From positions 7,559,888 through 7,623,887 of the forward strand of contig JALGQZ010000014.1 in NCBI GenBank assembly GCA_023105745.1: 64,000 nt of DNA. Reading direction: 5' to 3'. Source of the stretch: Austropuccinia psidii. Lineage: Eukaryota > Basidiomycota > Pucciniomycetes > Pucciniales > Sphaerophragmiaceae. The notes beneath the pieces were generated by a model. It saw only the letters and a program-made list of their open reading frames with translations, ran no database searches and was not told where the DNA came from. The stretch's first letter is position 1. The number at the start of each line of letters is the position of its first letter. Below, piece by piece: positions 1 to 10,906 of this stretch. Made by a program: the position numbers and the translations under genes.

Positions 1-1307
1 TCAAAAGAAAGGGGAAACTCACCCCTTTCCAAATATACAAGTCCCATCATCAGAGGACAAAGAATAACAAAGTTATTCCTGCTCAAAGTTGTTGCTGAGC
101 ATAAACCTTAATTTTCACCTCTCTTCTGAAATACAGAGTAAGAGGCTTAACCGCATCAAGCGGTTATTCAAAATGAAGCTCTAAGTCAGGGCTATCAAAT
201 GGTACCAGCCAAACTGAGCTAGCACCAGTATTACTGAAGTTATGACCAAATTCAGGCCAAATAAAGGTGAACAAAACATTCACCTCTCATCTAGCTTCTA
301 CAATTTTAGTGTGAGATATCTAAAGTGGGGTATTTTTGGAAAGAGCACAATCAGGGCTATCTGATGGTGTCATCCATTTCCTCATATCTCAACTAGAGCA
401 AAAGTTATGGGGCAAACAAGCCCAATACAGCTTTTGCCTAAAACACGCATATGTACAAAATATCTTGTACATGGGATACTTTGCCATATTGAATGATAAC
501 CATATCAAATCAGGTACCATTGTGTAGAGCACATACAGGGCTATACACTGAACCAATTTTGAGGTTGATATCTCAAGAACTGACAAAGTTAGGGCTGTTT
601 TAAGGTCAAAATTCCACATTTTGGCCAATACAGCCTTACCATGGGATAATATCCCATAACCATGATTATAAGGTGTCAAACAGACAACGAAGCATTTTTA
701 TACTTTAATACCTCATAAGTCAGTCAATAATGGGGTCCCATACAGTTTCTGTACAGCATTCTATGCATCATACACGTCAGAAGAAGGCTATGTGGTCCCC
801 AGATGGAAATTTTCACCCTGTATTGGTGAAAACTGCCCAGATGTGGTTTCAAAACCACATCATAGCCCAATACAGGCTATACAAACCTTTTGCAAACCAC
901 AAGCCTGTCTCAGAGAGTGAAAAATTTTCACTTTCTCTACATGGAAAGGTCTAGCAGCCTTTCCACCCCATTTCAGGATAAAAGGAGGGCTTTTCACAGC
1001 CAGAAAAGTTTTCCACATCCTGCTCTTAAATTCCTACGTATTAAAACTGTCAAAAAAAGTTATACTCTTGGAAAATAACCAGGTATAATTATAATCTTAA
1101 TTATTGTCATCCAACAGGTAAAGCTGCACCCAGGGCTTTCAACAGCGCTCACCACCATCATTTTAAAATAGTAAAGCCCTTTAAATTTGATTATAAAGTC
1201 CTTATTCTCTATCAATAACTTTATTTTAAATCTTTTATCACATGTCAGAGTCACAATTAAAGTTTTAAATAGCCTAATTACTACTTCTACATAGACTCCA
1301 GCTGACA
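1..1307 (+). repeat. 5' LTR of element A (truncated by window edge)
   Basis: Direct repeat of 8211-9517 with no net length change. It ends in CTGACA at 1302-1307 and is followed at once by a primer-binding-like TTTTGGGCGCCTG. A TATA-like GATAAAAGG in its last third is conserved in all LTRs of this family in the window. Confidence 0.95.
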
Positions 1308-1330
1308 TTTTGGGCGCCTGTCCGTGTTTT
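1308..1330 (+). other. Candidate primer-binding site of element A
   Basis: The bases directly after the LTR read TTTTGGGCGCCTGTCCGTG. A TGG a few bases after the LTR is what a tRNA 3' CCA would pair with. The same place in B reads TTTTGGGGGGCTGGCCATG and in D TTTTGGAGGTCTGG. The primer tRNA was not identified. Confidence 0.55.
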
Positions 1331-1351
1331 AACCTTTTTTGGACCTTAAGA

Positions 1352-1405
1352 GTGAGTTTTTTCACTTATTTTCTCTATTTATGACATTTTGTTTTATGTT
1401 TTTAG
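1352..1405 (+). other. Candidate leader intron 1 of element A
   Basis: GTGAGTTTTTTC donor, pyrimidine-rich body and TTTTTAG acceptor within 54 nt. The same donor and acceptor occur at the same place in B (36543-36595) and D (60806-60855), although the intron body has diverged. Its coding role is unknown; it may only shape the 5' leader. Confidence 0.5.
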
Positions 1406-1904
1406 GTGTATTTTTTCTTAAAAATATATATATATCATTTATTTTTCTGGATTAATTGGTGTACACACCATTTTATACTCATATTATAAGAGTACCTGTC
1501 ACATGGCTAATAACCACAGGACCTTTATTTTTGGTGTGTTTTACATATAAAAACACTTTAAGCCACTAATACAGTCTTTTTTTAATTAAAAAAAGACACA
1601 TCTTACTGTAAAACCAACAGTTGAGGCATGGTTGGGCATATTGTTAATTCAATTACCTTGCTATACACCACCTTTTACCAGATTATACTTGCTAATTACA
1701 AGTAATCTGTAAGATATTGGTATACAAAGAGTATACCAATTATCTGTAAGCTGTATTTCTGACGTGAAATTGTTAATTCAATTACACTGTCATTATACAA
1801 GGGCATATTGTAGTAATATACAAGCCCAGATGCCATTCTTAGATGTGCAAACAGCATTTTAAGAAGTCTTAACTGACATTAGCCCTCTTTTCCTGTTTGA
1901 TTCA

Positions 1905-2206
1905 GTGGAAGATAACTTCATACCACTTGAGACCCAGTCACAGGCCAACATACCAGTGACACCCTCAGAACCAGAGGGTAGCAAAGGTAAAGGAAAGAGG
2001 CACAGTGAAAGCCTTATCACAGCAAAAAAAGTGGACACCTATTGCCACCCAGAAGAGTAGAAAACCACAAAATTCTGATTCAATACAAGTTAAACCAACC
2101 TTAACAGCTTGTACAGGGAAAATTACTATAATTAACCCAGTTGTAACCTCCAAAGGTAAATTGCCCAAATAAGCAGACAAAAAATTTGTACAAGGCACAG
2201 TCAAAG
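1905..2206 (+). pseudogene. Leader exon feeding ORF0, element A (broken)
   Basis: A GTG-initiated open stretch follows a strong TTGATTCAG acceptor-like site and encodes a basic, Lys/Ser-rich peptide starting VEDNFIPLE and containing GSKGKGKRHSE. In frame it ends ...GTVK plus one base at the GTAAAT donor at 2207, and splicing to 2275 joins it to ORF0. In this copy an extra A near 2027 shifts the frame and a TAA interrupts the stretch near 2173. No ATG is visible, so either an upstream exon supplies the start or translation begins further inside. Copy B has the same peptide with different breaks, which suggests a once-functional exon. Confidence 0.5.
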
Positions 2207-2274
2207 GTAAATACCCTAAGAACATAAAGTTTTTTACTGCTTGCAAACACTGACATGTCACCTGTATACCTCAG
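2207..2274 (+). other. Intron containing the gag-pol ATG, element A
   Basis: GTAAAT donor at 2207, CTGAC branch-like motif at 2250-2254, and CCTCAG acceptor ending 2274 (68 nt). The gag ATG is at 2255, inside the intron and directly after the branch-like motif. B has the same 68-nt length with branch CTAAC; D has 71 nt with CTAAT. Removal joins the leader exon in frame to ORF0 as Glu-Thr-Leu-Ala and deletes the Gag start. This is inference from sequence; no transcript evidence was available. Confidence 0.65.
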
Positions 2275-5200
2275 AGACCTTGGCTTCCAAAGGAACCAAC
2301 CAGAGGACAGAGAAGGATTGTCCAGAACCAGAAGACCTGGAAGAGGACACCTTGGACACAGTGGTGGATGGCAGAACAATGAGGGATATAATATCAACCT
2401 TGCCATTCACACTCCATTTCAACAGGAACCTCAAACCAGAGGAATGGAAAGACATGGATCAAGTTCTTCAGCTCCACCAACTCCTCAAAGATTCATTTCA
2501 ATGGAGCATGGACAACAAGAGGTTCAACCTGGCATCTCACTGGGCAGAACTTGGAGCAATTTGCCAGAAGATCTGTCTCAAAGAGATAGACTTCAAGGAC
2601 CTTATGGTAATAACCAGAGGTTGGAATCCTACCAGGCAGGTCACACTCCTGGAGGCAAGGGCAACCAGGATAAAGGAGAATCAAGCCACTATCCAAGCTA
2701 TAGAAGAACAGCTGACCCAGACAGGGCATACTCAGATTTCTTTGGGCTCACAAGGAGCAGGCCAAATCAGCTCTCCAGTGGCTTCACACCATTCAGAAAC
2801 CAGCAGATCAGTGGCCAAGAGTCACCATTCTTCACAATTCCAGGAAGTTTCCAGGAGAAGACAAGGAAACAAGGGCAAAAACAAGACTTCCTTCAACCAG
2901 AGGAAGAGAGAGTCAGACCCCATGATCCAGAAGCTGTTGGGTTTGGTGAAAGAAGTGCACAAGAACCAGAAGTAGTTGTAAGTGCCTCTAGAATCAGTAG
3001 TCCCATTAATAGAAATATTACCCCTACTCAGATTGAACATAATGTTGTCACAGCTGAAAGTAACTTAAACAGTGATGCACTGTGGTTACAAATGTCCCAA
3101 TATGCTGAGAAAACTCAAAAGCAGTTTTCAGAACTTGAAGCAAGCCATGAGAGGATGAAAAAATTAACAGCATCCATGGATAAAATTGCTAAAACTCTTC
3201 AAGAAGGACATGCTCAATTGAGCAAAGCCTCTGAAGAAGCCAACAAAAGACTGAATATAGTCTTTGAAGAACAACACCACAGCAGAAGGGACAGGGACTG
3301 TCTGGATCAAGATATAAACAAATTGTTTAATGTCTACCATAACATAAAGCTCCAGCCACAAGGCCATGTTAAGGATAATTCATATCACCCAGATGACATA
3401 AAACCAGATGCCATGCTGGTGAATAAGGCATGATCCCCATCACAATACCAGGATGGGGATAATATGTCTTATTCTGAGAAGGAAGCCTTGAAACAGCTTC
3501 CTGAGGCCTCAAGCTGGCCCAAATTCTCTGGAACAGGAGAATATGATCATATGGAGCTCATAGATTATGTTGATGGACTCTTCATTGATGTACCAAGCAT
3601 ACCAGATTACTGGATTACTGCTAGACTAAATACAGCATTTAAAGGTCATGCTAGTATATGGTACACAGAAATGAAAGAAATACATGGCAGAAGAAACTGG
3701 CCATGGTGGAAGAGTCAAATCATCCAAAAGTACAGTAATGGTACTTGGATATGGCAAAAGACCATGTCATTTGAAAATGACAAATACTCAGTGGACAAAG
3801 ATCCATATGAGTGGTGTCTTAGACAGTCTAAAAGACTTAAAGCCATTGATCCTCAGATGAACATGCAAATGAGGAATCACAAACTTCTCACAAAACTGCC
3901 AGGAGAACTAGAGCATGAAGTAAAATGCAGATGCAACCAAAATTGCACCCTAGATGAAATTTCTAATACCTTACAAGATATAAGGAAAAGAACCAATATA
4001 GGGAAATTCAGCCTATATAGAAGCAGTAGTTTCAAAGAGAAACCACTTCTCAGGGTGGAGTTTAAAGACAAACCCAGAGAAAGAGTGGCAGAAGTGGCAA
4101 AGAAGAAGAATTCTTGTCACAATTGTGGTTCAACAGACCACTATGCCAACAACTTTCCAAGAGCAAAGGAAAAAGTCTATGCCATTGAGAAAGTCCCACA
4201 GGAGGAATCCCCAACAGAGGATTCTGACCCAGACTCCATGGGTGATGCCATCAGAGAACCATCTGATGATGACCAAGACCCAAGAGAAGAATTTCTAGTG
4301 GAATACCAAGAAGAAACCCCACTAGAAATTTAGGACATACAGTTGGAAGCAGGGATGCCACAGGACATTGCCAACAAAAACTTGTGCAAACATACACAAG
4401 ATGCACAAACATTCCTGGTTACACCAACCAAAGGGATGGCATATATACATGGAACAGCCACAAAGGGACTGTCTGTATTGACAATGCTCAACATCCACTG
4501 ATCATTGATAGTGGGGCACACTGCTCCATAGTGGCCAGAAATCATCTGGATAACCACTTCCCAAATTGGGAAAAACAGCTCTTTCCCACCAAGGCAAATA
4601 ACTTTAAAAGTGCTTCAGGGAAGACGACTTCTTTTGGGACAATTATCAAAGAGATAATTATACCCCACAGGAAGGGTAATATCAGACTCAGCCCAGATTT
4701 GGTAGTGCTTGATGATGCCCACATCCAAGGCTTCTTACTGGGAACAGATTACCAAAGGATGTATGGCATAGATATTTAAAATAGTAAAAACAGGCACATT
4801 ACCATTGGTACCAACAAGGAGAAGAAATTTTTACTTGATATATACCAAATCTCTACCCATGATCCACTGGAGGAGTTACTGAATGAATTCAGAAAGGGCC
4901 AGTTTAGCACTACCCTCACCAGTAAACAAAAACTAAGTTTGCTGAAGATGCTGAGGAAGAACAGACCAGCATTTGCCATTGGTGAAGAACCACTAGGCAA
5001 GATCAAAGGCCATGATATAGAACTATATCTGGATGTGGAAAGACCTTATACACCCATGCTCAGGAGACCCCCTTATCCAAAACGTCTGAAAACCAGGAAA
5101 GAAATTGAAAAACATATCAATGAACTCCTGGACATGGATGTCATCAGAAAGATTGGACATAATGAAATAGTTGAAATAACCACTCCTGTCCTAATCACCT

Positions 5201-8070
5201 CGCATTATGGAAAGTCTAGACTGTGTGGAGACTTCAGAGCTCTGAACAACTACACAAAAGCAGACAGGTACGCTATACCTAGGATACCTCATTCCTTGGA
5301 TAAACTGGCAAAAGCCAAATACATAACCAAAATGGATTGTATGAAAGGTTTCCACCAAAATGGATTTAAACCAAACTCCATGAAATTTCTCAGAATAATA
5401 TGGCATATGGGCATATATGAGTATACCAGGATTCCATTTGGCATCAAAAATGCACCAGCCCACTTCCAAAGGATGATGGACACAATATTTCAAGAAGAAA
5501 TATTAGAAGGCTGGATGGTGGTATATATTGATGATATCATTATATACTCAGAAACATGGGAAGACCATGTACATCTGGAAATTTCACCCAAAAAGTGTAA
5601 TTTTGGCCAACAAGAGCTACTAGCTCTAGGACATAAAGTCTCAGGTCTTAGTCTGGCAATTGACCAGAATAAAGTTGCAGCAGTACCACAAAAGCCAGTA
5701 CCAAAGAGAATAAAAGAGATTCAATCTTTCCTTGGGTTTTCTAGCTACTATAGAAACCACATCAAGAATTTTGCCCACATAACTAGTAGTTTATACAAGT
5801 TATGTTCAAAAGATGTAATTTTTGAAATTAACAAAGAAAGGAGGGTTGAATATGAGAGGGTCAAATATGAACTCACAAATGCACCTGTGCTCATCTTTCC
5901 TGACTTTGAACTACCATTCAAGCTATACATAGATGCAGCATGTAGCCAAGGTTTAGGAGCAGCCCTTCACCAAAGACAAATTGTAGATGGTGAACCAAGA
6001 GAGGGAGTAATATGTTACATCTTTAGGCAACTGAAAGATTCAGAAGCCAGGTATGGGGCCACCCAGACTGAATGTCTATTCTTAGTCTGGGCTCTAGAAA
6101 AAGTCCATTATTATCTGGAGGGTGCAGTCTTTGAAGTCTACACAGACTGCACAGCCTTGAAGTCTTTACTGAACATGAAGACTACAAATAGACACATTCT
6201 GAGATGGCAAATAGCCATCCAGGAGTATAGAGGTAATATGACCATAATATACAAAGAAGGTAAAAGTAATACCAATGCAGATGGCCTTAGCAGATGGCCA
6301 CTGGATAATGTCAGGAGAAATCCAGCTTATGACCCTGAAGCTGCAGCCAAGATCCCTATTGATTTCATGGAAATAGATAGGAGGAAGAACTTCAGATTCT
6401 ATGAATGGGCACCAGGAAATGGTACCCTTGACAGTGGAAACACTGATTCAGAAGGAACAGAAACTCCCATACTGGGAATAAGCTCCTCAGAGTTGCACAA
6501 TGAATTTTTCAGTGCAGTACTGAAGTCTTATGCCAAACACAAACAGTGTGGCATGTTACTACAACTCCTTCAACAAAAATACAGGAGTTCAGAACTGGAA
6601 TCCAAGCTGGAAGAACCCTAGTTGAGGGCCTATAAGGATAACAAGTTCTTCCTTGTAGATGGCCTGCTTTACCACAGAGAGAAGCACACAAGTGCACTCA
6701 CAGTGGTAGACAGAGACCTCATCTCCCTGATCCTGCAGGAATGCCATGACTGCCACTGTATGGGACACATGAGTGAGGACAGGACCAAAGAGAGGGTAGC
6801 AAGCACAGCTTGGTGGCCCAAGTGGGAACAAGAGTTGAGTGAATACATCAACACTTGTGAAAGATGCCAAAAGGCAAATAGGAAACATGGGAAGAAATAT
6901 GGGTTACTTCAACATATAGAGGAACCCAAACACTCATGGGAAACCATCAATATGGACTGGGTCACAGGACTTGTCCCAGGGGGAAAAGAAAACTACAATG
7001 CCTGCTTAATCATAGTTGATAGGTTCAGCAAGAGTATGAGGTGTCTACCAGGCCATAAAGAGGACACATCCATGGACACTGCTCTGTTATTCTGGAATAA
7101 CATCATATCTACCTGTGGAGTCCCTAAAATCATCATTAGTTATAGGGACCCAAAATTCACATCTGAATTTTGGACCAACTTGTATGACATGCTTGGCACC
7201 AAGCTTGCATTTTCCACAGCTTACCATCCACAAACAGATGGCCTAGCTGAAAGGATGATCCAGACAATGGAGGACATCCTTAGAAGGTTCTGTGCCTATT
7301 TCATGGAATAAAGGGACCATGAGGGATACACCCATGACTGGGTTACCCTTCTACCAGCTGTTCAACTGGATTATAATACAAGTCAGCACTCTACCACAGG
7401 AAAAACACCTGCACTAGTAGAGAAAGGGTGGAATCCCCTGTTTCCTGTGGATCACTTGAAGAAGAATCTTCTCACCATCCACCCCACAGCCAAGGACTTC
7501 CATGAAATGTGGAAGAGGGCTTGTGAAACAGCTTCCAAATGCATAGCTGAGGCAAATGAATATAATAAGCAGAGGTGGGACAAGACACACATGGAACCTG
7601 ACTTTAAGGAAGGGGACCAGGTGCTAGTGTCTACACTAAACTTTAATTATCTTAAAGGACCCAAGAAGATGAGAGACTCCTTTGTAGGGCCCTTCACTAT
7701 CATTAAGTTGATAGGAAAGAATGCAGTGGAAGTCAAACTTACAGAGGAATTTTCCAAGAAGCACCCAGTTTTTCCAGTAAGTTTAGTCAAGCCATACTTC
7801 CAAACACAGGAGGACAAATTCCCCTCCAGGAGGAGGAACCCCACACCACCAGAGATAGTGGAAGTGGAGGATTCCCCTGGACCTGTGAGTAAAATCATCA
7901 GGGACTGGAAGATCAGACTTAATGGGAAGGATCAAAGACAGTACCTAGTCAGATTCAAGAACCAAACAGCTGATAAGGACAAATGGTTGGCAGAAGATGC
8001 CATACCAGATGGGAACCTTCATTTACGGAGATTAAGAGCCTCTAGGAGGACTGAACAGTCTCATCAATGA
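2255..8070 (+). pseudogene. Gag-Pol polyprotein of element A, broken
   Basis: One frame originally ran from the ATG at 2255 to TGA at 8070. In order: Ser/Gln/Arg-rich N-terminus and coiled coil (to about 3400), Gag core (WWKSQIIQKY), zinc knuckle CHNCGSTDHYANNF at 4115-4156 whose last Cys is Phe, aspartic protease DSG at 4507-4515, reverse transcriptase with YIDD at 5524-5535, RNase H (YIDAACSQGLG), integrase zinc domain (CERC), integrase core, and a C-terminal chromodomain-like QYLVRFKNQ. Lesions: TGA 3431, TAG 4331, one-base deletion near 4464, TAA 4777, 39-bp in-frame deletion near 5571, TAG 6619 (from TGG), TAA 7309. The second integrase Asp is Tyr (7141-7143). Not functional. Confidence 0.93.
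2275..2975 (+). CDS. ORF0 exon 2, element A: accessory protein overlapping gag
   Basis: An uninterrupted frame (open from 2220) overlaps the N-terminal part of gag in another frame for about 700 bp. The peptide has a helical, hydrophobic first half (IISTLPFTLHF; WKDMDQVLQLHQLL; a GWNP motif then TLLEARATRIKEN). A Ser/His-rich linker (SHHSSQ) and a basic patch (RRRQGNKGKNK) follow, ending in a short amphipathic helix. B encodes the same protein with about 35 of 244 residues changed by eye. The first ATG in this exon is at 2379; a longer form needs splicing from 1905-2206. Function unknown; the basic patch would suit nucleic-acid binding. It has stayed open in both A and B while pol decayed. 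Confidence 0.6.
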
Positions 8071-8081
8071 TGAGCCTTTTT

Positions 8082-8094
8082 TAGAGGGAGGGTA
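8082..8094 (+). other. Polypurine tract of element A
   Basis: The purine run AGAGGGAGGG lies directly before the 3' LTR, where plus-strand DNA priming occurs in LTR retroelements. The LTR starts at TGTCAG two bases later. Confidence 0.7.
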
Positions 8095-9517
8095 TGTCAG
8101 CCTGTGACTCAAAAGCAAAGCACAAGCATGACAGCCAAAATACCATAAACCAATGGTATAGCGAAGATACCACCAAAACATGGAGCTGAGCCAAACTAGC
8201 TCAAAAGATATCAAAAGAAAGGGGAAACTCACTCCTTTCCAAATATACAAGTCCCATCATCATAGGACAAAGAATAACAAAGTTATTCCTGCTCAAAGTT
8301 GTTGCTGAGCATAAACCTTAATTTTCACCTCTCATCTGAAATACAGAGTAAGAGGCTTAAACGCATCAAGTGGGTATTAAAAATGAAGCTCTAAGTCAGG
8401 GCTTTCCAATGGTACAAGATAAACTGAGCTAGCACCAGTATTACTGAAGTTATGACCAAATTCAGGCCAAATAAGGGTGAACAAAACATTCACCTCTCAT
8501 CTAACTTCTACAGTTTTAGTGTGAGATACCTAAAGTGGGGTCTTTTTGAAAATTGAACAATTAGGGCTATCTGATGGTGTCATCAATTTCCTCATATCTC
8601 AAATGGAACAAATGTTATGGGGCAAACAAGCCCAATAGAGCTTTTGCCTAAAACACGCATATGTACAAATTGTCTTGTACATGGGATAACTTTGCCATAC
8701 TTAACGATAACCATATCAAATCAGGTACCATTGTGTAGAGAACATACAGGGATTCACACCGAGCCAATTCTGAGGTTGATATCTCAAGAACTGACAAAGT
8801 TATGGCTGTTTTAAGGTCAAAATCCCACATTTTGGCCAATACAGCCTTACCATGGGATAATATCCCATAACCATGATTATGAGGTGTCAAACAGATGAAG
8901 AAGCATGTTTATACTTTAATACCTCATAAGTAAGTCAATACTGGGGTCCCATAAAGTTTCTGTACAGCATTCTATGCATCATACACATCAGAAGAAGGCT
9001 ATGTGGTCCCCGGATGAAAATTTTCACCCTGTATTGGTGAAAACTGCCCAGATGTGGTTTCAAAACCACATCTTAGCCCAATAAAGAATATACAGGCCTT
9101 TTTCAAACCACAAGCCTGTCTCAGAGAGTGAAAAATTCTCACTTTCTCTACATGGAAAGGTCTAGCAGCCTTTCCACCCCATTTCAGGATAAAAGGAGGG
9201 CTTTTCACAGCCAGAAAAGTTTTCCACATCCTGCTCTTAAATTCCTATGTAGTAAAACTGTCAAAAACAGTTATACTCTTGGAAAATAACCAGGTATAAT
9301 TATAATCTTAATTGTTGTCATCCAACATGTAAAGCTGCACCCAGGGATTTCAACAGTGCTCACCACCACTATTTTATAATAGTAAAGCCCTTTCAATTTT
9401 ATTATAAAATCCTTATTATCCATCAATACCTTTTTTTCAATCTTTTATCATGTGTCACAGTCACAGGTAAAGCTGTAAATAGGCTAATTACCACTTCTAC
9501 ATAGACTCAAGCTGACA
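8095..9517 (+). repeat. 3' LTR of element A
   Basis: Complete 1423-bp LTR with TGTCAG...CTGACA ends, a few percent different from the left LTR. It carries the conserved GATAAAAGG about 330 bp before its end. The apparent ORFs inside are not supported. Confidence 0.95.
9187..9196 (+). promoter_or_regulatory. Candidate TATA-like element in the A/B/D LTR family
   Basis: TTTCAGGATAAAAGGAG is kept in every LTR of this family in the window, including the diverged LTR of D, whereas flanking bases vary. The position about 330 bp before the LTR end would suit a U3/R boundary. No mapped start exists here. Confidence 0.35.
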
Positions 9518-10880
9518 ACAAAGATACTTTTAAAGTTATTTTTAAGCCAATTGTGATGAATCATTTTGTGTGTGGATATCTAATGATTGCAAGCATGAAG
9601 CTGGTATATATTCTTCATATTATCCTGATATTTAAATTCAATATATATATCAATGTATGAAAAGAAATTAAGGCAAATTTTTTCATATACAAATGTATTC
9701 TATTTATATAAATTCTTTCTTTGGAATATTTTGCTCTTTTATAGTATCTCTTAATGGGGGTTGCTATTCCAAACTTAATATTGATAGAAAACTGTCAGTT
9801 TTTATCATATTTATATAAAAATATAGTCAATTGACTTTCAATTTAATTTATGGGGTCTTTTTTTGAGCATTTTTTATTAATGAATTATTCTCATTCAACC
9901 AAAAGATAAATTCTATTCATTGGGAAATTCCTTTCAGAACACAAAGTAAATTTTCATGAATTCCAATACTAATATTGTTATATAGTTCATGTCAAGCCAT
10001 TATTCAAAGAATAATTTTTTTTAATTTTCATTGACTGTGAAAATTACTTAAGATGGTTTTTAAAATAGATCACAAGAACTGGAAATATATACCCAACCAC
10101 ATTGATGATCACTGGCTCATATTAAAGGTAATTTATTGAAGGACACTAGATGGGTGATATGTTGATGATGTGGTCATATCAGTCAAGCTTTCAGATTGGG
10201 ATACAGAAGTCTTAGGATAATCTGGGTATCAAAATAATTTACTGGGAGGGAGCTCTCTTATGAAGTATCCTTTGTTTCAACTATATTCATTTACTTTTTT
10301 ACAACTCAATGTTTGAGATTTGATTTTTTGATAAGAACCTTTCCAAGCAAATTTTTCTACTTAATGTGGACCATCTCTAACATAATGGCAGAAGGTAATT
10401 CCTGAAATTAATTAGAAATTTTGTATCTTTTTTCTGATGAATAAAAAGAATACACTTTATTATTTGTATAAAAATATGAAGCTCATACATTGTTTTGGTA
10501 TTTTAACTAAGCTTAGATGGAAACTATATGAAACTATGCCAAAAACACAAATTGTATCATCTGCAAAACCAATGGTAACCTCCCAAGGTACTTAATTTTA
10601 GTAGGAATTTTTTTTCCTTTTTGAAAAAAATCTATTATAAGAATCAGCCACTTATATGACTTGAAAAACGGTTTGAGGAGCACTACTCCATATGTCTACA
10701 TGAACTTGAAGAAATGGATATTTCATCTTTGTAGAATATTTAAAAAAACGTATAAATCTTTCACTTTTGTCATACTTACATACAAAAAGAATAAGAAAAT
10801 GTTGCTGTTTATGTCTATTTGCTATCATTTCCTCTCTTTTTTTAGCATGAAAAATAAGTTATTGCTTTTGCATCACCTTT
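9518..10880. other. AT-rich spacer, no gene recognised
   Basis: Very A/T-rich, with no long frame showing protein-like composition on either strand. It is the 3' flank of element A up to the tail of the Vps54 relic. Confidence 0.6.
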
Positions 10881-10906
10881 ATTACATTAAATTTTTAAAC
10901 AATTGT

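Larger units (their letters stand above)
1..9517 (+). mobile_element. Ty3/Gypsy chromovirus-type LTR retrotransposon A (decayed)
   Basis: Two long direct repeats flank a gag-protease-RT-RNase H-integrase-chromodomain order, which is the Ty3/Gypsy order. The left LTR enters the window at what corresponds to LTR base 117, and from there both LTRs are exactly 1307 bp long. They differ by scattered substitutions (two in the first 60 bases), so the insertion is not recent. LTR ends are TGTCAG and CTGACA. The 3' flank is ACAAA; the matching 5' target duplication lies outside the window. Gag-pol carries several stops and frameshifts, so the copy is non-autonomous. It belongs to the same family as the elements at 35061-56706 and 59342-64000. 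Confidence 0.95.

Noticed and set aside
6622..7311. Separate integrase gene starting at 6622
   Set aside because: The start is a TTG directly after the TAG that replaced TGG in the Gag-Pol frame; it is a fragment of the polyprotein.
7447..8070. Separate chromodomain protein gene
   Set aside because: Begins at an internal GTG after the TAA at 7309 in the same frame; it is the tail of Gag-Pol.
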